DNA from: Paguma larvata
Lineage: Eukaryota; Chordata; Mammalia; Carnivora; Viverridae
Length of the DNA: 64,000 nucleotides
Assembly (NCBI GenBank): GCA_030068075.1
Contig: CM057825.1
Coordinates: 120,641,434-120,705,433 of the forward strand
Direction of reading: 5' to 3'
The position numbers and the translations under genes are program-made. The notes under the pieces are model-generated. The model did not search any database, was not told the DNA's origin, and worked only from the letters and a program-made list of their open reading frames with translations. Below, in pieces: positions 9,659 to 19,848 of the stretch (positions are counted from its first letter, which is position 1; every line of letters begins with the position of its first letter).

Positions 9659-9931
9659 GTATTGATGTGAGACCATGGGTGCTAACTAAATGTCCTGTGG
9701 TCATCATTTTACAATCTGTGTCAGCCAAGTCATGGTGGTATACACGTGAACCCTTCCCAGTGCTATATGGCAGTTATATCCCGGTAAAACTAGAAAAGGA
9801 AGAGGGAGCCGGCCCCATTCCTCCCCAAACTAGTCAACCCGAGCCACCTGCATTGTTCGGTCACATCGGGACGAAGCCCGCCCAAGGTTCTAGCCTGAGG
9901 CCTGCTCTCTCTACGTCAAAAAGGAGATTAG

Positions 9932-10157
9932 TGGCGCGCCTGGGTGGCTCAGTCGGTTAACTGTCTGACTTCGGCTCAGGTCAGGATCTCATGGTCTCTG
10001 AGTTTGAGTCCCGTGTCGGGCTCTGTGCTGACGGCTCAGAGCCTGGAGCCTGCTTCGGATTCTGTGTCTCCCTCTCTCTCTGCCCCTTACCTGCTCATGC
10101 TTTGCCTGTCCTGCTCTTAAAAATAAATAAATAAAAATAAATAAATAAATTAAAAAA
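9932..10157 (+). mobile_element. Felid CAN SINE
   Basis: Near-consensus forward copy with an AAATAAATAAATAAAAAT-rich tail. The 14-bp word AAAAAGGAGATTAG flanks it without mismatch at 9918-9931 and 10158-10171. Confidence 0.95.
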
Positions 10158-10171
10158 AAAAAGGAGATTAG

Positions 10172-10790
10172 CAGGTGGAAGGCAGGTGTTAAACACAGAA
10201 CAACACCAAAGTGAGATGTCATTTTTTTCAATAATAAGAAGGATTGCAAAGGGGAGGAGGTCCCTATTTTATGAATCTCTGTGTTAATGTCTTTGTGTCC
10301 CCATAAAATCACTAGCGACTTAGAGACTTAAAGGCAACACTGGGAAAGAGACCGTATGGGACCTATGGTCTAAACTGATCTAACAATTTAATATCTGCAC
10401 TCCATACTTCTTCCGAGTTATTTAAATCCCCCCTGTTTTCTGTGGCGCTGTGTCTGTCCCCAGCCAATAGGGGCCCTGGAAGTTCCCACATGAACTTTCT
10501 CTCTTCCCTCCTGCCCACCTTCGTTCCTCTGACTTCCGTTGATCCTAAGTACACACGCCTTAGAACCCAAGCACATTTAGGTTACGTGAAAAGAAGGATT
10601 TCTCGGACTTAATTGCCCTTAGACCCTGCAGCGAATACGCAGGGACCAAGTTCAACGGCACCCCTCACTTGAACACCCGCCTTGCTCTACAGGCCAGGGA
10701 CGCGGCCAAGAGAGGGACAAAGGGTCCCGCCCTCGTGGAGCCACGCGGGAGGCTGGCAACAGAGAAATGAATCAATGGTGAGGGCGGACG
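10172..10790. other. Unassigned sequence
   Basis: No recognisable repeat; moderately GC-rich after 10,600. No coding feature that I can support. Confidence 0.45.
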
Positions 10791-11236
10791 GCACAATAAT
10801 GGTTTCCAAAGATGTCCGTGTCCTTGTCACCAGAACCTGCGATTACGTTGTGTTACGTGGCAGGTGGGAGTTAAGGTGGCTGATGGACGGACCTTAAAAA
10901 CGGGGTCTGGGATCATTCATGTGAACCCAAGGTAATCACAAGGACTTTAATGTGGAAGAGGGAGGCAGAAACTCAGTCAGAGACACAGCATAATGAGAAA
11001 CGCTGGACTGGCCATTACTGGCTTCGAAGACGGATGGACAACAGGAACCCAGGAAGGCAGGAAGCCTCTAAAAGCCGAGAGAGGCAGGAGAAAGAATTCT
11101 TCCCTGGAGACCCCGGAACAGAACATAGCCTTGCTGGCACCTTGTTTTCAGCCCACCGAGACACATCCCGGACTTCCAACCTGCCGAGTTGGAAGATAAT
11201 AAATGCGTGTTGTGGAGGCCACTAAATTTGTGACAG
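10791..11236 (+). repeat. MLT1-type LTR (ERVL-MaLR relic)
   Basis: Collinear with MLT1: ATAATGGTTTCCAAAGATGT, CCAGAACCTGCGATTACGTT, AATCACAAGGACTTTAATGT, GGAAGAGGGAGGCAGAA, then the end TTGGAAGATAATAAATGCGT and GCCACTAAATTTGTGACAG. Solo LTR with no coding capacity. Confidence 0.85.
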
Positions 11237-11758
11237 GTGGCCCTGGCGGACACAGGAAACTCGCCCAGATCGCGGTTCCTCCCCCCTTTTCATTTCAGTG
11301 ATCTCTTTCTTTTCCCACGCGTAGGAGCAGAGCAGAGTCCGGGGATCCTCAGGGGTCCCCCCACTTTCCCCGGGAGAGGCTGGCGGGCACACAGCTAAAG
11401 GAAACAGGAAGCAAACCCTGCCGCGTTTTCTAACAAAACCAAAAAACCCCCCAAAAGATCCCCACATCAAAACCAGATCCGATCTTAAGTGGCACTCGAG
11501 ATGTCATTTTCTTCCCCACGGCTGCAGGCTCCCCCACCTGAGAGCCTTGCCATATGGCAGTGTTTTTCTGGACTCCTGTGATGCACAGAGCCGTGTGACA
11601 AGAGCCGCTGGGCCGAGGGGGCTGGGGGCTGGGGCTGGGTGGGCTCAGAGGTCTGATTTCGAAGGCCTGGAACTCGCAGCACCTCTGGTCTCGCTGGGGA
11701 AGTAAGAGGGTGGAATTCTTTTGCAACGCAAGTCCGTAAAATAAGAGTTTGGCTTTTT
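11237..11758. other. Unassigned sequence
   Basis: Mixed sequence without a recognised repeat. The minus-strand frames (82 and 98 codons) have no domain and overlap each other in different frames. Confidence 0.45.
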
Positions 11759-11978
11759 AACGTTTATTTATTTATTTTGCGAGAGACAGAGACAGCGTGA
11801 GCGGGGGGAGGGGCGGGGGGAGGCGCAGAGAGAGAAAGGGAGAGAGAGCATCCCAAGCAGGCTCCATGCTGTCAGTGCAGAGCCTGACCCAGGGCTCAAA
11901 CCCACGGAACTGCGAGATCGTGACCTGAGCCAGAACCGAGAGTTGAACGCTGAACCCACTGAGCCACCCAGGCACCCC
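11759..11978 (-). mobile_element. Felid CAN SINE
   Basis: Reverse copy; tail side TTTATTTATTTATTTTGCGAG and head ending CCACCCAGGCACCCC. I see no convincing flanking duplication, which fits its moderate divergence. Confidence 0.88.
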
Positions 11979-12247
11979 TGGTAAGATACGATTTTAATAC
12001 ATTTGTATTGTGATGTAGAACAGATATTCAGCAAAGTGAAAATAATTAGACATGTTCAGCTTAATGGATTATCACAAAGCAAACACTTGAGAAACCATTA
12101 CCCTGGTGAGTGAAACAGAACGTTTGTGATATCCAGAAGCCCCCTCCTGCCTCTCTGCTATAACTACTCCCTCCTTCCTTCCCAAACGCAACCCCTCTCC
12201 CCCTCCTCTCCCATCCCCTTTTTGTTTTTAAAATTTCAAAAGTAACA

Positions 12248-12459
12248 GGGGCGCCTGGGTGGCTCAGTCGGTTAAGCGTCCGACTTCCGCTCAGGTCATG
12301 ATCTCACAGTCTATGAGTTCGAGCCCCGCGTGAGGCTCTGTGCTGAAAGCTCAGAGCCCGGAGTCTGCTTCAGATTCTGTGTCTCCCTCTCTCTCTCTCT
12401 GACCCTCCCCCACTCAGGCTTTGTCTCTCCTGCTCTCAAAAATAAGTAAAAACATAAAA
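12248..12459 (+). mobile_element. Felid CAN SINE
   Basis: Forward copy close to consensus at the head. The word AAAAGTAACA flanks it at 12238-12247 and 12460-12469. Confidence 0.92.
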
Positions 12460-12469
12460 AAAAGTAACA

Positions 12470-12884
12470 CTGTGAAAACGCAAACGCTATCAGAGCTAAC
12501 AGGAAATGATAGATCGTGTGGACTCATTTCTTGTTAGTAATTCCTCTTCCGATTAAACTTATTATGAAAGAGTTTAAATTCAGTGCTGCCTGTAAGTATG
12601 TAAGTGACAGCTGGTCCCCACCACACTGCTTAAGGAATGAAACATGATCAGTGTGATTGAAGCCCCGTGGGTTCCTAATCCAGATCTCTCTCTCTTCCCC
12701 CACGCTTGGTATTTGTTACCTCCTGCGTTTTGTTATATTTTTGCTACCTAGTTGACACATTGTTTGCTTTTATGTATTTTCACACCATATCATAAGGTGC
12801 ATATTGTTTTTTGCTCCCACACCGTTTGTGAGATTCACCAGGTTGATATGTGAAATTCTTGCTCATCCATTTTAGAATGACTTC
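12470..12884. other. AT-rich unassigned sequence
   Basis: No gene. The 12,700-12,880 part may be old L1-derived, but I cannot place it. Confidence 0.4.
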
Positions 12885-12903
12885 AGCCTCTTTGGATTTT
12901 TAA

Positions 12904-13135
12904 GTTTTTTTAAATGTTTTTTTTTTTTTAAGTTTTTAATGTTTTATTTTTGAGAGAGAGAGACAGAGTGCGAGCAGGGGAGGAGCAGAGAGAGAGGGAG
13001 ACACAGAATCCGAAGCAGGTTCCAGGCTCTGAGCTGTCAGCACAGAGCCCGACATGGGGTTTGAACCCATGAACCGTGAGATCATGACCTGAGTTGAAGT
13101 CAGACGCTTTACTGACTGAGCCACCCAGGCGCCCC
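12904..13135 (-). mobile_element. Felid CAN SINE, inner member of tandem doublet
   Basis: Reverse copy with a long T-rich tail side (12,904-12,945) and head ending CACCCAGGCGCCCC. It has no flanking duplication of its own. It lies on the tail side of the next SINE, so it most likely inserted in that element's A tail. Confidence 0.9.
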
Positions 13136-13192
13136 TTTTTAAAGGTTTTAATTTAATTTTGAGAATGAGAGACAGAGAGTGAGCGGGGGAGG

Positions 13193-13244
<52 letters not shown>

Positions 13245-13372
13245 ATCCGAACCAGGCTCCAGGCTCTGAGCTGTCAGCACAGAACCTGACGCAGGGGCTC
13301 GAACCCTGAACTGTGAGACCATGACCTGAGCCGAACTCGGACGTTCAACCGACTGAGGCACCCAGGCACCCC
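13136..13372 (-). mobile_element. Felid CAN SINE, outer member of tandem doublet
   Basis: Reverse copy with a GA microsatellite of about 44 bases (13,197-13,240). The 18-bp word AGCCTCTTTGGATTTTTA flanks the whole doublet at 12885-12902 and 13373-13390 without mismatch. The 194-codon minus-strand open frame running through both SINEs is not a gene. Confidence 0.92.
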
Positions 13373-13540
13373 AGCCTCTTTGGATTTTTAAAAACAAGAA
13401 GAAAGTCTCTTTCTTCCCTGTCCTAGCCCCAGTAACTGTCATCAGAGGTAAAGGCAGGTGGCGGTTTGGCACATAGAATTCCCCAGCTTTCTCTATGCAG
13501 GCACGTGTCCACGTGTTCATACCTCCGAAAACAGATCCTC

Positions 13541-13758
13541 AGAGCAGACAGGCCCCCAGACTCTGGATCTGAACGCCGGCTTCATCACTCAGCAGCTCTG
13601 TGACCGTGGGCAAGTTTCTGCCTCTCTCCAGCTTTCCTATGACTCAACTCTAAAGTAAGATGAGGCACATAGCTGTGTTACAATGTTGGTGGGCAGATTC
13701 AATGAGACGATGGACAGTAAGTGAATAACCGCCTGCATCGGGTGCTCAATACATGTCT
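13541..13758 (+). repeat. MIR SINE
   Basis: Collinear MIR: CAGCTCTGTGACCGTGGGCA, AGTTTCTGCCTCTCTCCAGC, AAAGTAAGATGAGGCACATA, then CATCGGGTGCTCAATACATG at the 3' end. Confidence 0.8.
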
Positions 13759-13883
13759 GCGATTGTTGGTGTGTTATTCTCTAAAGTGCTTTTCCCATTT
13801 AACAATTTATCAGGCCGTCTTTCCGTGTCTGTAAATAAAGGGCTATCCTCTAATGGGTAAATACACCTATATACACATGCATG

Positions 13884-13886
<3 letters not shown>

Positions 13887-13930
<44 letters not shown>

Positions 13931-13935
13931 CACAC
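13887..13935. repeat. (CA)n microsatellite
   Basis: More than 20 AC units follow ATGCATGCATAC. Purine-pyrimidine alternation; length polymorphism likely. Confidence 0.95.
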
Positions 13936-14535
13936 GGTGCTTTTAAAAGAGGTGTCGTTTGGAAATTCCGCAGTCATGATCAATTTCAACGCTGGTCACT
14001 TTGTGTACCTCCTGTGTTTCCGTTTTGTAGCCAGGGGGCGAGGCGCGTTGGAATATATTCTTCATAAATTTCAGGAGTTCTTAGCTAGGGCTGAGAAACC
14101 TGGTCCCCTACAGTCCTCTAGAGAGAAAATAAAGGTTTACTCAGCTTGGAGAGGACATTTTTTTTTTTTTCATTGACCTCTTACTTATTTTCAGCGTTTC
14201 TTCAATTACAAATGTAGGCAACGAAACACAGGGGAAATGACAATTCCTGTGACTTTGTCACCATTGGAAATCATCGCTATTTTCATATCTCATTTTAATT
14301 GCTACGGAATCTGCAAATATCCTTTAGAGTCATCACTTTTTGAAATTACACTAGCTGATAGACTCACTGCTGGGTTTTTTTTTCTTAATGTGGCAATAAA
14401 GGGTAATATGTACCACATACATACTGCTGTATCACAAGTTCATTTTAATATTTCTATCACTACATTTCGATATGATGGCTCTCCTTCCCAGTTCAATGTA
14501 TTGTTTTATTCATTTCTTAATTAAATTTTCTTCAT
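13936..14535. other. AT-rich unassigned sequence
   Basis: No recognised repeat. A T run lies at 14,158-14,170. The + strand frame at 14237-14524 (95 codons) has no recognisable domain. Confidence 0.45.
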
Positions 14536-14549
14536 TAAAAATTGTCATC

Positions 14550-14780
14550 TCAATGGGACACTTGTGTGGCTCAGTCAGTTGAGTGTCTAACTCTTGGTTT
14601 CGGCTCAGGTCATCATCCCACGGTCATGGGGTCGAGCCCCGTGTTGGGCTCTGAGCTAAGGGTGGAGTCTGCTCAATATTCTCTCTCTCTCTCCCTCTGC
14701 CTTTCTCCTCTGGTTGCACTCTCTCTCTAAAATAAAATAAAATAAAATAAAATAAAATAAAATAAAATAAAATAAAATAA
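14550..14780 (+). mobile_element. CAN SINE, first of a tandem triplet
   Basis: Forward copy, older (head GGGACACTTGTGTGGCTCAG), ending in about ten AAAAT units (14,729-14,780). Its left flank TAAAAATTGTCATC (14536-14549) pairs with TAAAAATTGTTATC at 15273-15286, beyond the third SINE. Confidence 0.9.
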
Positions 14781-15018
14781 GGGGCACCTGGGTGACTCAG
14801 TGGGTTAAGCATCCAACTTTGGTTCAGGTCATGATCTTGCAGTTTGTGAGTTCGAGCCCCACACTGGGTTCCATGCTGATGGCTCAGAGTGTGGAGCCTG
14901 CTTCAGATTCTGTGTCCCCCTCTGTCTCTGCTCTTCCCCTGCTCACACTCTGTCTCTTTTTGTCTCTCTGCTCTCTCTAAAATAAAATAAAATAAAGTAA
15001 AATAAAATAAAATAAAAC
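14781..15018 (+). mobile_element. CAN SINE, second of a tandem triplet
   Basis: Starts GGGGCACCTGGGTGACTCAG directly after the AAAAT tail of the first copy and ends in another AAAAT-rich tail (14,978-15,018). No duplication of its own separates it from its neighbours. Confidence 0.9.
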
Positions 15019-15272
15019 AGGAGGAGCCTGGGTGTCTCAGTGGGTTAAGCATCCAACTTTTGCTCAGGTCATGATCTCACAGCTCGTGAGTTCAAGCCCA
15101 GCATCAGGCTCTGTGCTGACAGCTCGGAGCCTGGAGCCTGCTTCAGATTCTGTGTCTCCCTCTCTCTCTGCCTCTCCCCAACTCACACTCTGTCCTTTCT
15201 CTCACAAATAAGTAAACATTAAAAAATATTTAAAAAATAAAGGAAAATAAAGTAAACTAAAGTAGAATAAAA
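15019..15272 (+). mobile_element. CAN SINE, third of a tandem triplet
   Basis: Head GGAGCCTGGGTGTCTCAGTG shares the distinctive GTGGGTTAAGCATCCAACTT stretch with copy two, and has a long decayed A-rich tail. The shared variant suggests copies two and three are related by duplication or come from the same source. Confidence 0.9.
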
Positions 15273-15539
15273 TAAAAATTGTTATCCTGAGAAAGAGTCT
15301 AGAGTCTCCACCAAAGTGCCTAAGGGACCCAGGAGATTAAGAGATTAAGAACCCTTTTCGTTGTAAAGAGCCAGTAAGTCTCTGAAGGCATGCTCCACCT
15401 AAGTACTGAGCAGAGACGTGCCGAGTCTGACCATCTGTGCCTAGGACCGTGTCTGGCACAGCAGCGGTCCTCGGCGTATATTTGCCAAATCCATAAAACT
15501 TCTAAGACACGAGGGAGAGCGGATGTGGCCGGCACATGT

Positions 15540-16200
15540 AGCGCAAGAGCTTCTAGGCAGCAGGAAGGGCAAGGCGAAATGCCACAAGACCGGAACAAGC
15601 CGGGCTCGCGTGAGGCCGTTCGGGAATGTTCTGTGGCTAGAGCGAAAAGAGCGAGGGGCAGCATCAGCGGTGAGCCCGGCCGGGCCCTGGGGGGATGTGA
15701 ACAGACCTGTCAGCCATTGTAAAGTCTTTGACATCTACTTCCGGTGAGGTGAAGAGCCAGTAGGGGGGTTTGAGCAGAGGAGGGACACTTCCTTCCCACT
15801 GTCTCTGGCTGCCGCGCTGCTAACGGACAGAAGGGGCAGAGGGTAGACTCGGGCCAGGCCAGCGGCGGAGATGGCGACAAGTGGCCAGGATTTAGATGCG
15901 TTTTTGCAGGTGGCACCAGGGCACGTGACCTGTGAGGTCACAGAAGCTCCCTTGCTCAGAAGCACCCCAGACTTGGTTTCGTGCTCTGCTGTCGCCATCT
16001 TGAAATTCTGAATACCCTTTGGACGAGGGCCCTAAGTTTTCATTTTGCCCCAGGGCCCCCACAGATTATGTCCCCGGTCCTGGAGAGCACTGATAGGGTT
16101 TGTCAACCGATTGGACGTGGGGCATGAGAGGAGGAGAGGCGGGGGGGCAGGGAGGGAACGCCGAGTGTTTTGGTCTCCCCTGTTGAAGCTGGAGGTGCCA
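15540..16200 (-). repeat. L2 LINE relic, possibly with a nested DNA transposon
   Basis: The order GGCAAGGCGAAATGCCACAA, GAATGTTCTGTGGCTAGAGC, AGCCATTGTAAAGTCTTTGA, TTTGAGCAGAGGAGGGACAC, GAGATGGCGACAAGTGGCC and GATTGGACGTGGGGCATGAG fits L2 read in reverse. Between about 15,957 and 16,085, GCTCTGCTGTCGCCATCTTG and TTTTCATTTTGCCCCAGGGC look like an old hAT-like insertion, which I cannot name. Confidence 0.6.
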
Positions 16201-17265
16201 CTGAGTGAGGTGAGTAAAACGGCCCGATGATGAGTCCTGGCGGAAAGCGAGCTTACAGCCAGAGGGATCTTTCTAGAACATTGGTCCCTTGGGAACAGTG
16301 CTGGAGCCTTCTTTGAGGAGAGCTTCCCCCCCCCCCCCGCCCCCGGTTTCCAGCAGAGGGGTGTCCCCATCCCAGTCTGAGTCCGGCCTGATGGGCATAA
16401 TGACAGCAACAGCTGTGTCCTCCTTGGGGACAATGGTCTGACCTGAGGGGCCCTGTGCAGGCAGCGGACTTATTTTTAGAACATCGCATTTCTCCTCAAG
16501 GGCAACTGGGATGTCTGGATGAAACATTCCAAGGCTGGCTGCGAATGGCTGCATAAAAACCTTTAATTAAGAGTTAAAGACTTTAATCTGCCTATAACTT
16601 GGTTTTATTCCTAAATCCTACAATTTTTAAAAGAAAAAGAAACGGAGAGAACACAAAATGCCCGCCAGCACGGAGCCATGAGCATGCGGAGCCAAAACAA
16701 TTGTAGTCTCTTTGGCAATTAAGCCCTCCACGCTCCCCGATCGTTGCGAGAAAACGTGTTTTTCTCTCCCTGCCTGAACTACAAAATTTTCCTCCACGCT
16801 TGCCAGTTTCGCGGACTCAGCATGGAACGTATTTCTTCCCCTGCCCCGCAAACACCCCTGCACGCGGCCGCCCCGTCCGCTTCCTCCCTCCTCTGCCCCC
16901 CTCCTCCCGGGTATCCCAGAAGAGTCTTCTAACTAAAATGAGGCTCCGCTTCTTTTTTTTTTTTTTTGGCCCGTGAAAAAAAGTAGGGGGCAAACGTGCC
17001 CCTCGCTTCTTTTTTCAAGATGCAAATTTCCCACAGTTTGTGGGAAGGAGGCAGGCACTTCTGACAAGGGGAGGGAAGAGTGTTGTCTTGGAGATGCCAA
17101 AGGCTTGACATGATTGAAAGGGAGAGAAAGCACTGGAGTTTCTCAGATGTCAATAATGGAAGGTTCACCGGCACACCCCTCTGGGCTCATCGGAGCTGCC
17201 GGGAGCTTGTGCAGTGGGATAAACAGAATTGCTCAGACAAGCAGGGGAGAGGTAAACTTCGTAGC
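16201..17265. other. Unassigned sequence with CpG-containing patches
   Basis: About 1 kb without a recognised repeat. It holds a C run at 16,328-16,340, TTTAATTAA (16,561) and T-rich runs at 16,950-16,967. Several open frames of 60-130 codons overlap in different frames and none has a domain I can name. Confidence 0.45.
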
Positions 17266-17298
17266 TTGGACTTGACTCAGCGTGGACTTGACTCAGTA
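17266..17298. repeat. Short tandem duplication
   Basis: The word TGGACTTGACTCAG occurs twice with one unit of spacing (about 17,268-17,281 and 17,285-17,298). A simple local duplication. Confidence 0.85.
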
Positions 17299-17319
17299 AG
17301 TTGCAAACGCTTCTCTGGC

Positions 17320-17400
17320 TACAAACGCTTTGAATGGGCGTGGCAGAATTCCAATAAAACTTTATGGACACCGAAACTCGAATTTCATTTTTCAGGGGTC
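17320..17400 (-). mobile_element. hAT-type DNA transposon fragment
   Basis: GAATGGGCGTGGCAGAATTC followed by CAATAAAACTTTATGGACAC matches the inner part of the same hAT family seen at 1368-1571, in reverse. Both termini are missing. Confidence 0.55.
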
Positions 17401-17455
17401 ATGAAATATTCTTTTTGATCTTTTCCTCAATTCTTTAAAACTATAAAAACCATCG

Positions 17456-17670
17456 GGGTGCGTGGGTGGCTCATTCGGCTGGGTGTCCGACTTCGGCTCA
17501 GGTCATGACCTTGAGGTTCACAGGTTCGAGCCCTGCATTGGACTCTGTGCTGACAGCTCAGAGCCTGGAGCCTGCTTCGGATCCTGTGTCTCTCCCTCTC
17601 TCTGCCCCTGCCCTGCTCATGCTCTGTCTCTCTGTCGAAAATAAAATAACATTAAAAAGTATTTTTAAAT
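17456..17670 (+). mobile_element. Felid CAN SINE
   Basis: Forward copy, head GGGGTGCGTGGGTGGCTCAT, standard middle and a short AAAATAAAATAACATT tail. The flanking duplication is unclear. Confidence 0.88.
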
Positions 17671-17734
17671 GTATAGAAATGATTCTTAGCTTGCTGGCTC
17701 TGCGTAGAGAGAAAAAGTAATTGTCAGTGATTGC

Positions 17735-18170
17735 TGTTAGGGGTTGAATGGTGTCCCCACTTTCCCAAATTTATGGCTCAAGTCCTAACGGTCAGGACCT
17801 CTCAATGTGATTTATTTGGACGTAGGGTTGTTGCAGATATAATTAGCGAAGATATCGTGAGGGTGGGCCCTGATCTAACATGACTGGCGTCCTCATCCAA
17901 AGGGGAATTTTGGACCCAGAGGTGCACACAGGGAGAACTCCACGTGAACATGAAGACAGAGATAGGGATTCTCCAGTAAGCCGAGGAATGCCAAGGATTG
18001 CAGGGAAATCACTAGAAACTAGGCAAGACCTGTGGAACACATTTTTCTTACAGCCCCCCGAAGGAGCCAGCTTGGCTTGGTTCCGGAACTTCAAAACTGT
18101 GAGCTGATAAATTTCTGTCGTTTAAGCCACTCCGTTGGTGGTACTTCTTTATGGCGGCCTCAGCAAACCC
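17735..18170 (+). repeat. MLT1-type LTR (ERVL-MaLR relic)
   Basis: Nearly full-length: TGTTAGGGGTTGAATGGTGT, CAAGTCCTAACGGTCAGGAC, GATATAATTAGCGAAGATAT, GGTGGGCCCTGATCTAACAT, CACACAGGGAGAACTCCACG, CTGATAAATTTCTGTCGTTT, AAGCCACTCCGTTGGTGGTA. Solo and non-coding. Confidence 0.9.
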
Positions 18171-18185
18171 AGGCGGCTGCATGGC

Positions 18186-18255
18186 CAGTAAGTGGCATGT
18201 CTGGGGTAAGCAGTTTGACTTCAGAGGCTGCGAGCTTAACCACTGTGCTACTCCT
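18186..18255 (-). repeat. MIR fragment
   Basis: GCAGTTTGACTTCAGAGGCT and GAGCTTAACCACTGTGCTAC match the reverse of the MIR head region. Confidence 0.55.
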
Positions 18256-18304
18256 TCAGACCGTCCCTTGATAACAAGAATTAAATCAAGGGTGGGTTTG
18301 GAAC

Positions 18305-18540
18305 CTGAGAGAACGCAGTCCGACTCCTGACTCCGATTTCTGGAGGCTGTGTGACCTCAGGCAAGTTACTCAGTCTCTCTGAGCCTCACTTTCCTCATCT
18401 CGTTAAGTGGGAATTACCAGATAGCCTTTTTATAAGGATCCTTGGGGGAGGAAGTTGGTATATAAACAAAAGATCGTCTATAACACAAATAATTAAAAAA
18501 AAAAAACGCACAGGGCACACAGTAGATGGTTAAGGCTTGT
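18305..18540 (+). repeat. MIR SINE
   Basis: GGCTGTGTGACCTCAGGCAA, GTTACTCAGTCTCTCTGAGC and CTCACTTTCCTCATCTCGTT form a well-preserved MIR core. Confidence 0.85.
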
Positions 18541-19599
18541 TAGTTAATTTTTGTTACTTGCTTATATAGCCTCAGACTGTTTGATTGCAATTTTCCTGTC
18601 TCTCCAGCTGCTATTTTGTAGCCTCTTTCCAGGCAGTCTCTGTCCGCAGCAGAGTACAGCAGGCTTGATACTCTCTTTGGGCCTCTCATATATAAGGACA
18701 CTAGCACCTTGGATTAGGAGACACCTTAATGACCTCATCCTCACTAACGTTATTAGTTAGCTGAGTAGTTCCAGATGGTTCTGCTGGAGGAAGTTACCCA
18801 GGGGCGGTGACCGCGGGTTGACCCAGGGGCTCGCGGAGGTAATTGACGCTCTCTCGGCCCCACGGTCCTTGAAATAGACAAGGCTCACCGGTGGGAGCTA
18901 TTTTCACCAAAGCAGCTTGGAGAGAGTGAGCCGCTGTTTAGGCGCCCAGGACAAGTCTCGCATGTAAGTCCCTGCTCTCTGCCCCTCTGGAGTGGCCTGC
19001 ATCTCTCTCTGCTCTCTCCCTGCCCTCTGTGTTCAGGGCCGGCTTCACCTTTCCACCCGGGAGCTCCAGAGGTTTCAGACCCAACAGATACTCTGGGGCC
19101 GCGCCTCCTCGAAGATTCTCACTGTTCCCCTGTTCAGCGCAATGAACACGGCCCCTTGGATCAGCTGGGTTCGTTGCTTCGTGTTTGGGGCGCGGAGAGG
19201 AGGTGCAGGGTTCCAGGCGCAGAGGCCCGGGAGGGAGGGAAGAAGTCTGAGGCTCAGGTGGCGGAGAGAGCCCCTGGGCATCCTGTAAAAGCTCTTTTAG
19301 GGAGTGCTGTTTTCCACCGCCTTGTCTGCTAGCTACTGTCTAGTTAAGGATGTTTTTTTCCCCAGCAAAGCATTAGCTGTAAGACAGTAGGGAGTTCCTG
19401 GAGATTACGCTGCTGCTAAGATTGCTTTTTCTTGTAATTTATTACGGTATTTATAAACTGAGGGAGACCCTCCGTTTAATCATTTGTTTTCTGTCCTTTC
19501 CTTTGTTCTTGGGCAGCCAGGAGTATCTGAGGAATGTCACACATCTCCCACCTGTTGGGGGGGCGTGGCTTGCGGTGTGTCCAGCTGGCTTTCTCCTCC
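18541..19599. other. Unassigned sequence
   Basis: About 1 kb with no repeat I can name. 19,000-19,280 is GC-rich and open in several frames (98 codons +, 68 codons -), but I see neither splice sites nor a domain I would defend. Confidence 0.45.
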
Positions 19600-19848
19600 T
19601 TCGTCAGTTTCAGTCCCATTGCCGCCTGTTGGTAGCTGTGTGATCTTGAGGAAGTTACTTAGCCTCTCTGAGCCTTACTGTTCTAATCTTGAAAATGGAA
19701 TCTGTAGTCGCTACCTCGTAGAGTTTTCATCAGGGTTAAATAAAAATACAGGAAAGATAATACTACTATAGATCGTTGAGGGTTGTGAAAAGCCTAGCAG
19801 GATGCCTGGTTCAATAAGTAGGTGCTCACTAAATGCTGGTGAGGAATG
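19600..19848 (+). repeat. MIR SINE
   Basis: GGTAGCTGTGTGATCTTGAG, GAAGTTACTTAGCCTCTCTG, AGTCGCTACCTCGTAGAG and the end AGGTGCTCACTAAATGCTGG are in MIR order. Confidence 0.85.

Larger units (their letters stand above)
8372..9790. mobile_element. Old L1 3' end with apparent 5' inversion, interrupted by three SINEs
   Basis: 8372-8641 and 8849-8904 read as the reverse complement of an L1 ORF2 3' end: GATTCCACGTTTAAGTGAGA, CCGTTTAATGGCTGACTCG, GTGAATAATGCCGCAGGGAA. From about 8905 the text switches to + strand L1 3' UTR (ACATGATGACTGTACTTAAC ... GTATATTTAAAAGTTGTGAG) and resumes after the SINEs as far as about 9790. An inverted upstream part followed by a sense-strand 3' part is the twin-priming pattern. 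The element is strongly diverged and non-coding. Confidence 0.6.

Noticed and set aside
9438..9728. Glu/Gly-rich minus-strand open frame
   Set aside because: Translated polypyrimidine tract.
12936..13520. 194-codon open frame on the minus strand
   Set aside because: It runs through two SINEs; the Ser/Leu-rich repeats are the translated GA tract, and the typical SINE translation appears twice.
14550..15272. Regularly spaced repeats that might suggest a CRISPR-like or satellite array
   Set aside because: The units are whole SINEs of 230-250 bp with A-rich tails, in a mammalian genome.
17735..18170. Possible intact endogenous retrovirus
   Set aside because: Only solo MLT1-type LTR relics are present here and at 6600, 10791, 40815 and 41715. 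No internal gag, pol or env region lies between them.
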